The notes beneath the pieces were generated by a model, which saw only the letters and a program-made list of their open reading frames with translations, searched no databases and was not told the DNA's origin. Positions 21,128 through 33,199 of a stretch of 64,000 bases of DNA are shown piece by piece. Source of the stretch: Puccinia triticina (lineage: Eukaryota > Basidiomycota > Pucciniomycetes > Pucciniales > Pucciniaceae); the NCBI RefSeq assembly GCF_026914185.1, contig NC_070568.1:5228001-5292000 (forward strand), written 5' to 3'. The position numbers and the translations under genes were made by a program. Within the stretch, counting starts at the first letter, position 1. The number at the start of each line of letters is the position of its first letter.

Positions 21128-21349
21128 TATAGGATATGTGATATCAGCAGCCCCGGGGGTGCTGTGATATCAGCAGCCCCGGGGGTGCATAGGGCTGACC
21201 CGGGGCTGGTAAAGGGCCTACAGGGCCTACACAAACTCCTCCGGGGCCCAAAAGGCCCCAAGTCGCACTTTCACTAGATATTCGAACTTATTCGAATATT
21301 CGAGGTGAAATTTGCCGGGCCATTATTTGACCCGATTCGAAATCGAATA

Positions 21350-21386
<37 letters not shown>

Positions 21387-21397
21387 CTGCTTCTCAT

Positions 21398-22380
21398 TGG
21401 CCACCACAAGCGGGCCATCCATATGGGCTTTTCTGAGCTCTTTGGACAGCTTATACTGACTCACAAGCTTGGAGAGGCCAGAGCAATGACCAGTATGTCC
21501 TGGTCATCTCGAGAGGGCTCCCCCAACTCGGGGACCCCTTTATTTTGTCCACCCTATTGTTTGGCCGTACGATAGGGTGGACAAGTGTGGAAATCAATCC
21601 ACTGCCTCCCCAAAGCCAAATCCGATGACCAGTACCTACTTGTCATCGCATGAATGCCCTATCCCAAGGACCAGCCCATACTGGTCATTGAGGCAGCCTT
21701 CCCAAGCTCTCAAGGCAGCATATACTGGCCATCCAGCTCACAAAAGCCCAGCAGGATGGCCAGAATCTACTGTGTATTGATCTGGGAGTTCCCCAGCACA
21801 ATTGATAGTAATTACTGGTTTTTCAAGATCATAAAAGCCCTCCTTGATGAACATCATGTGATTTTCATTTAGCTTGGCGGCTCACAGCCCAGTAACCCTT
21901 AATCAAGTGGATACCATCTCCAATCAATGGCCAGTATACACCAGTTATTGATATGAGAATCCCTTAACTCAATGGCCACACACAACAGCCATTGAGTTGA
22001 GGATTTCTCCACTCAAATGCTGGTATAAATGGTCATCAATTGGAGGATGTATGCACTTCATGGCCAATACACAGGATCATGGAGTGGAGAAACCCCCCAC
22101 CTGATGGCCATCTAAAACAGTCATCACATGGAGGGTTTCTCCACTTGATGGCCATGTAACCCAGTAATCAATTGGAGGTTGTCTTGGATTCATGGCCAGG
22201 TCAGCTGTCATTGGAGGATCTGTGTGTGTACTTCCTGTCAAGTGGAGAAAGCCATTATTTGAGTTTAATTCACCAAATCCAACAAGATGTGATACAGATA
22301 AGATCAGTATGAGTTGAGTAACACACAACTCATTTACACATGGGGAAATGGTTCATATCTGGCAGACTTCTAGACAGAAA
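21398..22380. repeat. diverged palindromic repeat block
   Basis: It contains repeated TGGCCAT / AGTCATC half-units about 30-60 bases apart, with linkers such as TTGGAGG and CTCCAC. It looks like an old relative of the GATGACCGG arrays at 16425 and 55790. The hAT element inserted at its left edge. No gene is present. Confidence 0.45.
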
Positions 22381-23439
22381 TTACGGCCTGGCACTCTCTA
22401 GACAGTGCAACACTTTCCTCCCTGGTGGGAGGGGCATGTGGCAAAGGGTCCGATTGGTGTAAAATTGCTCCAGGATTCCAATGGTGCAACCCTTGAGGCC
22501 CCACAGTTAAAAACAAAGAAAGTAGTGATTTTCTTTTAATCACATTACTGTATGCAGCCTGTCATACAGGGGCTATACAGGCATTGAGGCTGAAAATAGC
22601 AGTCCAAAATTCGGGCCTACCCGACCGCAAGCTTTGCGGGAATGGCTGTATCCTGGGATGGCCTTTTTGTCCTGTACTGATTACATAAGGAATGGTTTGG
22701 TTTGAAGAAAAAAAATCAAAGTCATGCTGGACTAAAATTGGCCTGCAAAAAAACCTACACATACAATTTTTGAAGAATTCAAAATCCTTGTGGATGGGGA
22801 TGAAGACTCCCTCCCATCTTGGGCAGACCCTGCCCAACATTTTTATTGACTGGGTGGTTGTGTGTATTTTACCTGATTTTTGCAGAAAAAAAGGACCTCA
22901 GAAGCCCAACCGTGACACGCAAGCATGCGTGTTTTAGTCACAAGCCTCTCCCGCACTTCGTGCGTTCGACGGAGAGGCTGTACAAGCTCGCAGCTTGACT
23001 GGGTTGCATGACGGATGTCACTGCCAGTCATCCTGGCCAACAAGCCTGATTATCTGCGCCCTCTTCCTCTTCTGGACGTCTTCTTTTTGATTGATTCAGC
23101 GTGGTTCTCGACAACGTTTACAGGGAAAAGAGGAAGAAAAAGACAATGTCAAAACAAGAGTATACGCATACAATGGAAAAGGAGAGATACAGAAAGGGGG
23201 AGAGTAAACAAACGGGTTCGAAATGGGGAAAAAAAAGAGTGAGACTAGAGGATAGGAAGAGGGTACCCAAAGAGACGAGGGGAATAGCGAAGAATGCGAG
23301 GTTTGATGCCGACAAGAAACAAGGTCCATTTTGTGTTGCCTGTCAAGCATGGGCACCGAGTATGCAAGTGTTGTGAGTAACTGATCGAAGGCGCGAGAAG
23401 CTTTGTAGGAGGGGAAGCAAGACTGACGGAGGATGGCGC
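22381..23439. other. intergenic downstream of the exchanger gene
   Basis: No gene is supported. The piece starting GGCCTGGCACTCTCTAGA (22385) is an inverted relative of 15680-15716. A 9-bp-stem hairpin (AGCCTCTCC..GGAGAGGCT) lies at 22943-22981. The stretch 23100-23420 probably includes the 3' untranslated region of the 23440 gene, read on the minus strand. Confidence 0.45.
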
Positions 23440-25804
23440 TTAGGAGACCCAAAAAGCGAGCCCGATGATCACATAGAGCGACACTAACATCGCCCCTTCC
23501 ATGTAGTTACTTTTCCCATCTTGGATCAGCAGGGTCGTCAAGAGCACCGAAAAGACAAGACAGATCGTCTCGAAGTTCTCAAAAAATAACTGTTGGGCGG
23601 GCATGTTCTTCGCGTCAACTTCGTGGGCTTTTTCTTTTTCAGAGGGAAGAAGAAGCTCGCTTACGGTCAACTCTTTCCCTGTCGCCCAACCAATAATGAC
23701 CTGTAAGAAGTTGCAAGTTAGAGTTCAGCAGACTGTGGGCATGTCCTGTGAAAGTGTAGTGTTCTAGCGTACCATAATGGGGATCACGCCGACGGCGATT
23801 TGCTGATGCAAAAGAAGGGGAGCAAGGTTGAGCAAAGAACGAAACGATGGTGTATGAGGGAGACGCGAGACGCACGATACTGCTACCGACGGCGACGCCG
23901 ATAGCGAGTTCCATCTTCCCCTTCATGGCCATAAAGACAGCCGTGACGTGTTCGGCGGCGTTACCGACGATCGGCAGGAGGATCAGGCCGATGAACGCTT
24001 TCGGGATCCCGGCCTGCTGGGCAAACTCGTCGATCGAGTCCACCAGATACTCCGCACAGAACGCCGTCACCACCGTCACCCCGACCAAGGCCCCCGTCGC
24101 CGTCCGGAAATTCATCCGCGCTTCCTCTTCCTCCGTCTCTGACGAGGTGTCCTCATATAGGTATGAATGCGTGCTCAGTTGGAAGTACAGGTATAGGATA
24201 TACATCGCCAACATCAGCTGCATATGGACCAAAATAAACTTTCAGTTTGGGCGACAGTTGTTCCAGTTGATCGGTAAACAGCTGATCTTACAACTGAGGT
24301 TCCGCGAGAGATGACCAGCAAGCCATGTTGGGCGACCTCCTTCCCAGGCAGATCGTGGGTCGAGGAGAGTCCCAGAGCAAGGCCGTTAGCAAGGTCCTGG
24401 GCAGAAGGGATAGCACCAGGGTGTTGTGCGCGACCAGAGTTGATCTTGTCGAGGAAGCTCGAGAAGTACGCCGCAGGGATGACGAGGGCAATGCAGGCGA
24501 GCAGCATCAGCGAGGCCGAGGCTTGTGCAGCAGTGGCTTGGAAGCGCGACTCTTTGAACTTGAAGCCCGCTGCTATGAACGAACAGCCTAGGACGAGAAG
24601 AATGTTGGACAGGATCGAGCCCAGCATCGAGGTCTGTACGATCCGGAGTTGGTTCTGCGAGAGCGCTACGATTCCAACCTTGTTGTGAGGCAGAGAAAGA
24701 GAGAGAGAGAGAGAGGGGGGCAAAGGGTGTGTAAGTACACTTGCTCGGGAAAGTGTCGTCCAGTCCCTCAGAGACTCACGATGGCTTCGACTGCGTTCCC
24801 AAAGGTGGCATTCAACAGCCCGCCCAGCGTGGATCCGACCTTGAGAGCTACCTGTTCGGTGGCGTCGCCCAGGAGGCCGGCCAGCGGGATGATGGCGACG
24901 AAGGAGATGATGAAGTCGGCCATCGAGCCCCAGTGGAGGAAGTGGGAGAGAAAGGAGAGCGGGACGGCGACTAGAAGGACGTTCACATAGGAGCTGCAGA
25001 TGAAGTTCTTCAGCGATTGCACGTCCGACGGCGAGTCGGGCTATCGCATCCAGGCAAAATACATGGAGAGAAAGAAAGAATGGATGGTTAGTTTTTCTCT
25101 TTTTTCAAAATCTGTGTGAAAAATAGCAACGATGGCAGGGATTGGAACCGAGGGTGTGGGCATGCTGCGGGCTGATTGATATGTTTGATCTCAGCCATTG
25201 TGATCCTCCTCCGATGGATCAATATGGAGATCAGATGGTTGATGGCCGAGAAAAAAATTGAGAGAGAAAAGCCTGAGAGGAGACTGCTGATGGTGAAGAG
25301 AGAGGGGGCATGATAGCGAGGCTCACGCCAAAGAACGGCGAGGAGGCACCAGAGGGTGAGGGGGGATGGAAGTTGTTAGGGATCTGGAGGCCATATGGTG
25401 ATCGGATGCGCAGCCAATGTACAGGTGGAATTGCCAGTCGTTCGAACCAAGGATAGTGGGCATCAGCTTGTTAGGGCGGCGCAGTACATAGATAGAAGAA
25501 AACCAAGGAAATGAAACCGATGGAAAAAGTATGTATGAAAAAAGCGGGGGTAGGATGAGAGGCAGGAGCGAGCGTGATGTATAGTCAACACAGTCTTTGT
25601 TGGTATGAGGTGGTGGGAGTGCTACTGACGTGGTGGGCGAACAGGGCTTGGCCGGAGGCGACCTGGGTGGCCTCGAGGTCCTGGATGAGCGGGGTGGATT
25701 CGCCGTCGATGCGCAGGGCGGGTTTGGGAGCTAGACGCAGCGGGGAAGAGGGGTGTCAGCATGGGCGTCGCTTGGAAGGGTGCTGGAGAAGACTGACGAG
25801 CCAT
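23440..25804 (-). CDS. vacuolar Ca2+/H+ exchanger (CAX/VCX1 family)
   Basis: Seven exons by splice sites and phase: 25804-25798, 25730-25630, 25040-24780, 24678-24292, 24217-23876, 23802-23773 and 23700-23440. The product is 462 aa. It exchanges cytosolic Ca2+ for vacuolar protons across the membrane. Both signature repeats are intact: GNATFGNAVEAIVGIVAL (first half) and GNAAEHVTAVFMAMKGK (second half). About 11 membrane segments are visible, and an acidic run (SSETEEEEA) sits in the central loop. The short 36-aa start before the first membrane segment matches the family. All donors are GT, including GTCAGT, and all acceptors are AG. The first coding exon is only 7 bases and the second intron is 589 bases, long for this gene. 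The (GA)n tract at 24700 is intronic. Confidence 0.92.
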
Positions 25805-26570
25805 TGTGTGTGTGTGTGTGCCGGGGTGAGGGGGCGGTTGCGGATGGAGCGGCCAGTGGGGATGGGGGCGGAGTTGCTGAGTTGCTGGTCGGCAGGTGAC
25901 GTCAGCGGCAGCCTGCCAACCAACCACCGACAGCCTTCAAACACTTCTCCCTCTCCGGCCTTGGCTGCGTTTTATGTACGTTCCATCCGGCGAAGAATCA
26001 CATCCATTCTGTGGCCAAGATACATAACACTTGGACACCGCGCGCTTACTCTTGGGGATGCCACCGGACTCAGCATGGTCGATCCTGGGCGTGCGGGGGC
26101 TTGCGCGAATGTAGCCAAAGAAATTCGGAATTAAATTCATTGTAACTTTGACAACCAGATGGAAAAAAAGAACGACAAAAAAAAAGCAGAGAAAGTATGT
26201 AATAATCCCACACATCTTGATTAAGATAACTGATTAGCAGTGCATGTAACTAGGATACGTGATTAGCAGTGAAGACACAATTGTAAAATGCAATGATCAA
26301 ACGGAGTGACAACAGAGACGAATGACACAGGGAGTAACCCAAACAATTACAAGTATGAAGGCCGAAGGACGGGCAGATCTTGTCCTAGATGGAAGGACAG
26401 TCGGATCGTCCTTGTCGAATCGCTCCTTGAACCGCGCCACCATATAACCAGCCCTGCCTTCCTACGACTCGCCCTACAATCGGTTCCATCTTACTTTCGC
26501 CTCGCCCTCCAATCGCTGCCGTGTAACCATTCCACCAACTCTCTCCCTGCACGCTGTAATGTATCATCCA
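25805..26570. other. intergenic, promoter side of the exchanger gene
   Basis: A (GT)n run lies at 25805-25821, directly upstream of the exchanger start. The rest has no supported gene. The small ORFs on the + strand overlap exchanger exons or lack coding character. 26160-26570 is the 3' side of the MULE gene. Confidence 0.45.
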
Positions 26571-29547
26571 TTACCTGATTTGCTTCCTCGGAGCCAGCAT
26601 ATTGGCATTCTCGAGCATCCCCACGAGCTCGAAAAGACGTTCTTCAAATAGAATCATAGATAGCTCGTCCGAATTACCGATGAACGCTTTTGAGTGCGCC
26701 TTGGCTTTCAGCAGCCCATCGATCCGCTTCAGCGCCGCCCAGCCAACCTCTGCGAGCTCACAAACCAACACAGCCATCTCCGCACCATTGAGTCCAGAAG
26801 TGTCCGCAACGCCTGGGAACGAGGATGCCATTGTGTGACAGATTCCTGGGACACGTTCTTCAACCATTCGCAAAAGGGAGTAGCACACGAGCTGAAACTC
26901 ATGCATCCGTGACGTCGAGGATCGTTTGGCCATCTCCTTGCGGTCCATTTTTTTCTTGAGGACTTCTTTCACCCGGTCGAAGGCAACGGTGGCGGACTTG
27001 AGTGAGTTCTTGATTCTGCCATCGCGGGTCAGCGGTTCGATGAGCAATACTGATGTGGCAATAGATGAGCTGGGTTGATTGTCTGGGATTCTGCTAGGCT
27101 CGATGTATGGGGTTTTGGAAGCATCCGAGAGTAGTCCCGGGTGGGCGGTGGCAAACTCAGCACAAGGCATCCGGTCTACGCAGACTCTCTTGGGAAAGCC
27201 AGTGTTGCGGGGCGAGAACGCCTCGTCGTTGGATCGTTTGGGGGCGGCGGCTTTGGACAAGGTCGAGCTGCTAAGGACCTCTACCTCTGAGTCACTGTCG
27301 ACGGAGATAGGAGGGTGGCGCTGTTGGGTAATCGGGGCCTTCTCCACAACCAGTAACTTGTACTCCCGCGCCAGGTAGTACATGTGTTTACACGCACTAC
27401 CGTGGCGAGTGAAGTGGGGACAGTCGCAGCGAATCAGCCGCCCCTCGGCAACACCAGTTGGCTGCTCAAAACCGACCCGGTATACATGTAAAGACGGGGT
27501 CGAGAAACTACCAATTGTGAACTGCCAAATCATGTTAACTAGTTGATACGCAGATAAGGCCATAGAAAATAAATACTCACATGGTTTGCGAACCTGCACA
27601 CCTTAGCTCCAATTAGCTCCAAGTAGCCTTTGGCAATAGCGTCTGCGCGGCGCTTCGCCTTCTGTTGAAATCGGTTAGTAGTTTGCTTGACAAATCCGGT
27701 GTTCACCTGGCATGTTTTTCGACTGTATTTGGGCTCCACAACCTCACAGAATATCTGTATCACTTTGTCGATTCGAAGTCGTGTAGATGGCTTGAGGTAT
27801 CGGGACTTGAGGACGTTATGCCATGCTTTGACATAATTATTGGTGTCGATACCTTGGTATGCGGTCTTTCCGGCAAAACAAAGATGTGAGTATGGAAAGT
27901 TGTTTCAGGTGGAGAGACTTGAGGTACTTACTGTTTGGTAAAACTTGGACCAATGCTGGATGTGCGTGTACCATTGCGAGTCGACATAATCTGCGAATGC
28001 CGGCCGTACTTGCCTCCACTTACTGAGGAAGATCATCATTCGGCTATCTGGATATGTGCTAGAATACAGTACTTGTTGGAAATCCTCCACAGCCTCAAGC
28101 AATCGCCTTCCCAAGTAGACCAGCGCTTTGGCCTTGACGGCCTTGATGACGTGGAAGACGCACCAGAAATGTAGCGGTGCTTGATCCATCAGGTACTCAA
28201 ACGATAACGAGACTGCAGTCTTGATTGCCTGAGCGCAGTCACTCATGATAGATTGGGGGATCAGCCCAGAGGACCGATGCAGCCAGGTGAGAATCTGTTC
28301 AATTGGCTCGCTGACAGGTCAAATGGCGAGTCAGATACATATTCAGAGCGTACAAGTGATTGGCTGAGAAAGTGGCTTACATCGCAAGGGAGCCTGTAAA
28401 GGCCCAGCATACAGGAAGACCCATGCCCGTCACCGCGTTTTGGATCATTACTGTGTACAAGCTTGCCTTCCGGCCTTGCAACAGGAAGCAATTGTTGACA
28501 GTGTTGTGTGTTGCGTCAACCAAGAGCATTGTTGTACCGTGCGCCAGCATCATCTTCCGTTGCCAGGGTGATTGGATGCAAAACAAGAATGCCTCCGAAT
28601 CGGCGATAACCGGAGCAAAGGTATGCCACCCGAGACTTTTCAGGTGAACTTCCCAGAGGGACAGTGATTTGAAAACATCATGATCCTTCCGAGCATCGTT
28701 AGGCCTACGTGTTTTGATCAGGTGGCGGACAAGGTCAGCGGTGACACCATTGGCCTCTGGGACAGCCGCACCGGTCTCGCAGAGCTAGTTTTTTGGGTCA
28801 GGTACCACTGATCAGGATGGGCATATACCTTGCATAATGATGACAATAGGCACTTACATCATCCAGGTCTTGCGACAAAAGTAAGTCTTGAATCTTATCC
28901 CACCCAAGTCCTGAGTCGACTCGGTCGCAAGCCCAGTCGTAGACAGCCTTTGAGATCCGAGTGTGCTTCATATCGTCAGCGGTGTTGAGCTGATGAGAGT
29001 GCCTCCAGAACCACTCAACCCGTAGCGTATCAGTGGCAAGGTGCAGCGAGATGTTGAACTTTGCCTCGCAGCCGCATTTCCGTCCGGATTCGGCTTTGCA
29101 AGAATTGAGTGGAGCTACGTGGTGACCTTTTCGGGGGCAAATATAGAAAAGTTTCCACTTATACGTCGGGGGTCGACCTGCGTTTGACTTCTTTTCTCCT
29201 GGGACTTTTGGGGGTATGCAATTCTCCAATGTCCATCGGACAGTGGCCTGCATGGCAACAGCGAAGGCAAAAGCGTCCACCATGGTGCGGCCGGGTATTG
29301 TAAAGCAGTACGGATGTGTATCAAATGCCGGGGGGGCACCGCCGAGCCATCGGACCATTCGAAGGGTGCAGGGTGGCAATTTGATGCCATGGGGGACAAT
29401 AACTTCTTGTGTAGTTGGCTCGGGGACAACATCTTCAATGTCGGGGATCATGGGATAGGCATTGTCCAACGGTTTTGCGGACCTGGGGACCATTGTCTGG
29501 CTTTGTATGTTGGATTGTCTCATCAATGAGTTTGTGATCTGACTCAT
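26571..29547 (-). CDS. MULE transposase with SWIM zinc finger
   Basis: Five exons by splice phase: 29547-28858, 28784-28381, 28310-27932, 27865-27581 and 27521-26571. The product is 902 aa with no interruption. Residues ~95-215 form a FAR1/WRKY-GCM1-like DNA-binding region (CPRKGHHVAPLNSC..CGCEAKFNISL..HSHQ). The MULE core follows: LLVDATHNTVNN (first D) and LIPQSIMSDCAQA (second D). The position usually read TNN..ES here reads TNNYVKAWHNVLK, so the third acidic residue seems to be Lys. The SWIM finger is CDCPHFTRHGSACKHM. The last ~250 residues are variable. It may be a transposase or a host-adopted relative; I could not find terminal repeats. Confidence 0.85.
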
Positions 29548-30464
29548 GCACGGGCTGATAAAAGTTTGGGGATCAGATGAATTTGAGAGAGAAGCAAAGA
29601 GTTAGTGGTGTTACTAAGCACGCGGACTGGTAAAATTTGGGGATGGGATGGGGGTTGGGCTTACTGGTCTTATTGGGTGGGCGGACCGGGATCTTGTGGA
29701 TGAGGTTGAATGGATTAAGATGAGCAGGCTTGTTAAGTCGCAGTCTCGAGTAAGTTGAGAATAGAGAGGCCAGGCGGCAGAGGGGGGGTTCAATGAAGAT
29801 ATGTAGAAGGTTGGAAGTGGGTGCAGTCGATGCTGTGACCAAATCACTAGGTGTTTATCTCAAGGTAAGTTTTGGCCTGCAAGGGTTGAAGGGAAAACTG
29901 TGATTGGTGCAAATTCAACAAGATTTGGTGAATGTTGATGACCTGATGCAAAGATAACAAAACTAAATATGTGAGGCTTCGAGCTTGAAATGCAATTTGT
30001 TGTTTATAAGTGAGGCCAAATATGAATACCAAGAATTAGGAAAAAATTAGGATGGCACCGGGCCAAGAGCAATGTGAGTATCTGGTGGGGGAAGGATCCG
30101 TTGAGGATGCCGTCCCTTATATGGGGCTCTCACTTTTGTGGCCCTCCATGGGGAGACTTGACTTCACACTTTACGAGCTTGGCAGCGCGGGCGGATATGC
30201 GCGGCTGGGTGATGTGGTTGTGATGCTCATCGTAACACCTCCAAACAGGAGATCCCCTTTAATTAAGCTTTGCGGTTTAGTATGTAAAACTTGTTTTTTT
30301 CTTAGTTCCGGTAGCTATAGGGGTGCTCCGATTTGGGAATTACTTTGGGTTTATTCGCGGCACCGTGCGGGGTATAGACCAAAAGGCCCTGATATCAACA
30401 CACACAGCGACTGTTCAAGTATTTATGTTCATACAAGACACTTGACAAGCGCAGAAGACGCATG
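29548..30464. other. intergenic upstream of the MULE gene
   Basis: No convincing gene. A + strand ORF at 30052-30465 has no family resemblance and runs into the MITE. Its last 8 bases (30457-30464) are the left target duplication of the MITE at 30465. Confidence 0.45.
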
Positions 30465-30967
30465 AGGACCCTGGCAACCCCCTATAAATGGGCGGCACCA
30501 AAATGTATGAATTTCCTGGCCAAATTGCAAAATGGTACGCACGGAAAATGTATGAATGGCCTTTTTTGCCATTAAGGGTAGGCACCTCAAATGTATAAAA
30601 TTTTCCTCAGAGAAGGGAGGGTAGTAACCAGAAATGTATGAATTCATGAGGGGAACACAACTGCTCTCTCTCCACCCCCCCCCCCCCCCTCAGCAGCGGT
30701 GAACACCCAGGTTAACATTTTTGTACCAGTTTAGGTAGTTTACCCAGGATTCCTGAAGCTATGAGAAATGGCTAGCTGCAAAAAAAAAAAACAGGCTTTG
30801 CGCCCCCGTCCGCAAAAGTAATGGTAGGCATGAAAAATGTATGAAAATTTTGGGAATCCTCTGAGGGTACGCACGAAACGCGTATGAATGGGCTCTGCAG
30901 ATGTATGAATTTTTGCAAATTTCCAGATTTTTGGTGCCGCCCATTTATAGGGGGTTGCCAGGGTCCT
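30465..30967. mobile_element. MITE of the AGGACCCTGG family
   Basis: The terminal inverted repeats are about 40 bases and essentially perfect (starting AGGACCCTGGCAACCCCC). The 8-bp target duplication GACGCATG is at 30457-30464 and 30968-30975. Subterminal ATGTATGAATTT motifs occur near both ends. A 15-base C run is at 30675-30689. There is no coding capacity. It is the same family as 55945-56945 and the partial end at 1236. Confidence 0.93.
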
Positions 30968-31158
30968 GACGCATGATGCTGTTGGATGCATATAGCTTGA
31001 GCATGGGCTCGAGCGAAACGAGTAAAAGGAACAACAAAGTCGGTAAACAATACAAAGGGGAGAGCTAATCAGAACAGATTTCGGAAACGAGGTTGCCAGA
31101 ATTGAGGGGGGGAGACAAGCTCCGTGGAGCGGGGAGGAGGCGGGATGGACTAGGGGGG

Positions 31159-32262
31159 CTATGTGAGCCAAGCGCGCTGATTGCGAGCTTTCTTTTCCAT
31201 CTTCTGCTGCTTGAACTGGTTCAACTGGGCCTTGGACAGCTTCTTGCCTTGCTCCAAGGCCGCCGCGCGGCTCTCCTTGGCCGTTCCGGGCACCCTTCCG
31301 TTATGTTTCTCGAGGCTTGACGCGACCCATCCAAAAGCGCGTCAGCATCTCGGTCGATTGCGGATATTGGGAGAGGTGCGGAGGGAGAGAGAGAGAGAGA
31401 GAGAAGAAGAAGGGCGCATGTACGTTTTCTCCCATCCGGACACGTCGAAGAAGGCTTCCGCCTGGGTGCGCGCCCGGGCGAATTCGGAGACGCGCGAAGG
31501 ATCGCGCGTCGGGTCGCCCTCGAACCGGCCCGTCCTGGCGTTGAAGCGCGCCGCGATCCTCGGCTCGGTCTGGGCCCCATGGCCCGAGACGAGCCGGGCC
31601 ATCTGGGGGTCGAGGTAGGCCAGTTCCGGGTCGATCCCGCCCAGAAGATCCGCCGTCGGCTTGCTCGTGCCCGCCAGAGGCTCCGGTCCGACCAGCGGAT
31701 TCGTCCACGTCGTCTCCCCCGTCTTCGCATTCACAAAGTAGTACGCATTCGTTCTGCGAGCCAGTCGATTCACCCCCGACGGAACACTCAGCCATATCCA
31801 TCCATCATCATGCCCGCAGTGTGCAAACTTCACATACTCAGGGTGGTATACGGCTTCCCAGTCGCCGTTCGAGTACACAACTGCGTTCGAGCCATCTGGC
31901 TTGGGTTGGGGCTCGTCAGCAGACGCCTTAGTTGGCTCCTGGTCCGTGGGTTGTGGAGCGTCCGGGTGTTCTTCAAGGCCTTTCGATCCAGCTGCTCCCG
32001 GAGTGTCGTTCGAGCAACTGGGAGGACCATCCGATGGGCTTTCTTGTGATCCAGTTTCTTCCTCGTTCTGGGGGCCCTCCCCGCCGGATGGGCCGGAGAG
32101 CTCTGCATCCTCGGCTCGTTCAAGAGACTGAGCGGCGTCGGCCGGCCGAGTCTCGGTCTTGGCGGCCTTGGCAGGGTGGTTCTCTTTCAGACCTGATCCC
32201 GAGGAAGCTGACTCGGTTCGCGTTCGTTTTGAGCGGGGCTGTTGGCTTTCCATGGTTTTCAC
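31159..32262 (-). CDS. WW-domain nuclear-type protein
   Basis: Two exons, 32262-31424 and 31315-31159, with a 108-bp intron (donor GTACAT, acceptor AAG). The product is 331 aa. Residues ~1-125 are polar, low-complexity, with a basic QPRSKRTRTES motif that could be a nuclear signal. The WW domain is at ~130-175 (VYHPEYVKFAH..GWIWLSVPSG..NAYYFVNAKTGETTWTNPL), with a longer loop than usual between the first Trp and the strand. It is followed by a conserved-looking segment (DPELAYLDPQMARL, ARFNARTGRF) and a Lys/Gln-rich helix at the end (QLNQFKQQKMEKKARN). WW domains bind Pro-rich partners; a role in splicing or transcription is an inference. An alternative start is 32253. Confidence 0.8.
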
Positions 32263-32672
32263 CGGGACACTGGATGTTGGGCAGCCTCTTTGGAGGTGAG
32301 GCTACCTAGCCCCCGGAGGCCCCGGACTGGACTGCGTAGAAGCATACTCACACATCAGACATATGCTTGTAGCGAATGGTTCTGCCGCTGCAAGGCTGCC
32401 AACACCGGCTGAAGTTCACCCGATCACTTTGATCGAGTTTGGGTGCCGGTATCTAATCATCCCGATACTCCCATGTGCTCCGAGGGCTCTGCACATGTAC
32501 TTCTTCCCTTTACTCTTGTTGTCTCTTTTGTTTGAGGCTTAGCTCCTTCCGGTTGCCTTGTACCGGCGGGCAGTCTTGACGTGAATCCACCGGCTTGGCT
32601 TATCTTTCTCCACGCGTCTCAGGCGCTTCAACGTTCTTCCGCCCGTGTCTCACTCCGGCCGTAAGGGAGCCG
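32263..32672. other. promoter side of the WW gene
   Basis: No gene seen. Before the LINE inserted, this stretch and 38674-39222 formed one spacer of about 1 kb between the divergent WW and DPH6 genes. Confidence 0.5.
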
Positions 32673-32682
32673 CCCAGTTTTT

Positions 32683-32686
<4 letters not shown>
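32673..32686. repeat. LINE target duplication, left copy
   Basis: CCCAGTTTTTCCTT, repeated exactly at 38674-38687. The copy next to the T run marks the 3' end of the minus-strand LINE. Confidence 0.85.
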
Positions 32687-32716
<30 letters not shown>

Positions 32717-33199
32717 CTTAGTGCTTATTGTTTTGACATTGCGCACTAGGTGAATACTGGATTATGTAGATACATGCGATGATGTTTATGAAAAAGTACA
32801 TGATTGAATAACTAATGGTTATTTGTAGCGTTGAATGTGACTGGTTTCGATCCGAGTGGTTTTTGGAAAAAAAGGAAAGAAAGAAAAAGACGCGGCCAAA
32901 GAAAATGATAACTAGAAAATCCATCTCTTTTAATCGAGTCTGAAACTTCGCGAAAGCCGAATCCAGCCAACTTCCGTCACAACTGCGTCCCAAACAGCGT
33001 GTTATGTGGTTGCCCAAACCACATACCCTGGTGATGTAAACTGGCAGGAAGTAGACCGAACCCGACCCCCGCTAGGAACCAGCCCGATCTCTCCCACCGA
33101 GTACATGCTAAACGAAACACAACTAAAAAGCGGTAAGTAAATTGATAACGAAACAGAAAAAATAAAAAGAGAATGAAATTGAGAGAAGCTGATAATTAT

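Larger units (their letters stand above)
17886..21389 (-). mobile_element. hAT transposon, apparently complete
   Basis: The 11-bp terminal inverted repeats CAGGGCATAGC / GCTATGCCCTG are perfect. The 8-bp target duplication CTTCTCAT is present at 17878-17885 and 21390-21397. Subterminal regions are rich in TTCGAATA-type motifs at both ends (17930-17970 and 21285-21375). One transposase gene lies inside on the minus strand. Everything expected of an autonomous hAT is present. Confidence 0.95.

Noticed and set aside
25380..25445. Exon-like stretch inside the exchanger's second intron
   Set aside because: Exons 2 and 3 join in phase without it and the joined protein fits the family; kept only as a possible alternative exon.
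30052..30465. 137-aa + strand ORF
   Set aside because: It ends in the MITE's terminal repeat and target site and has no family resemblance.
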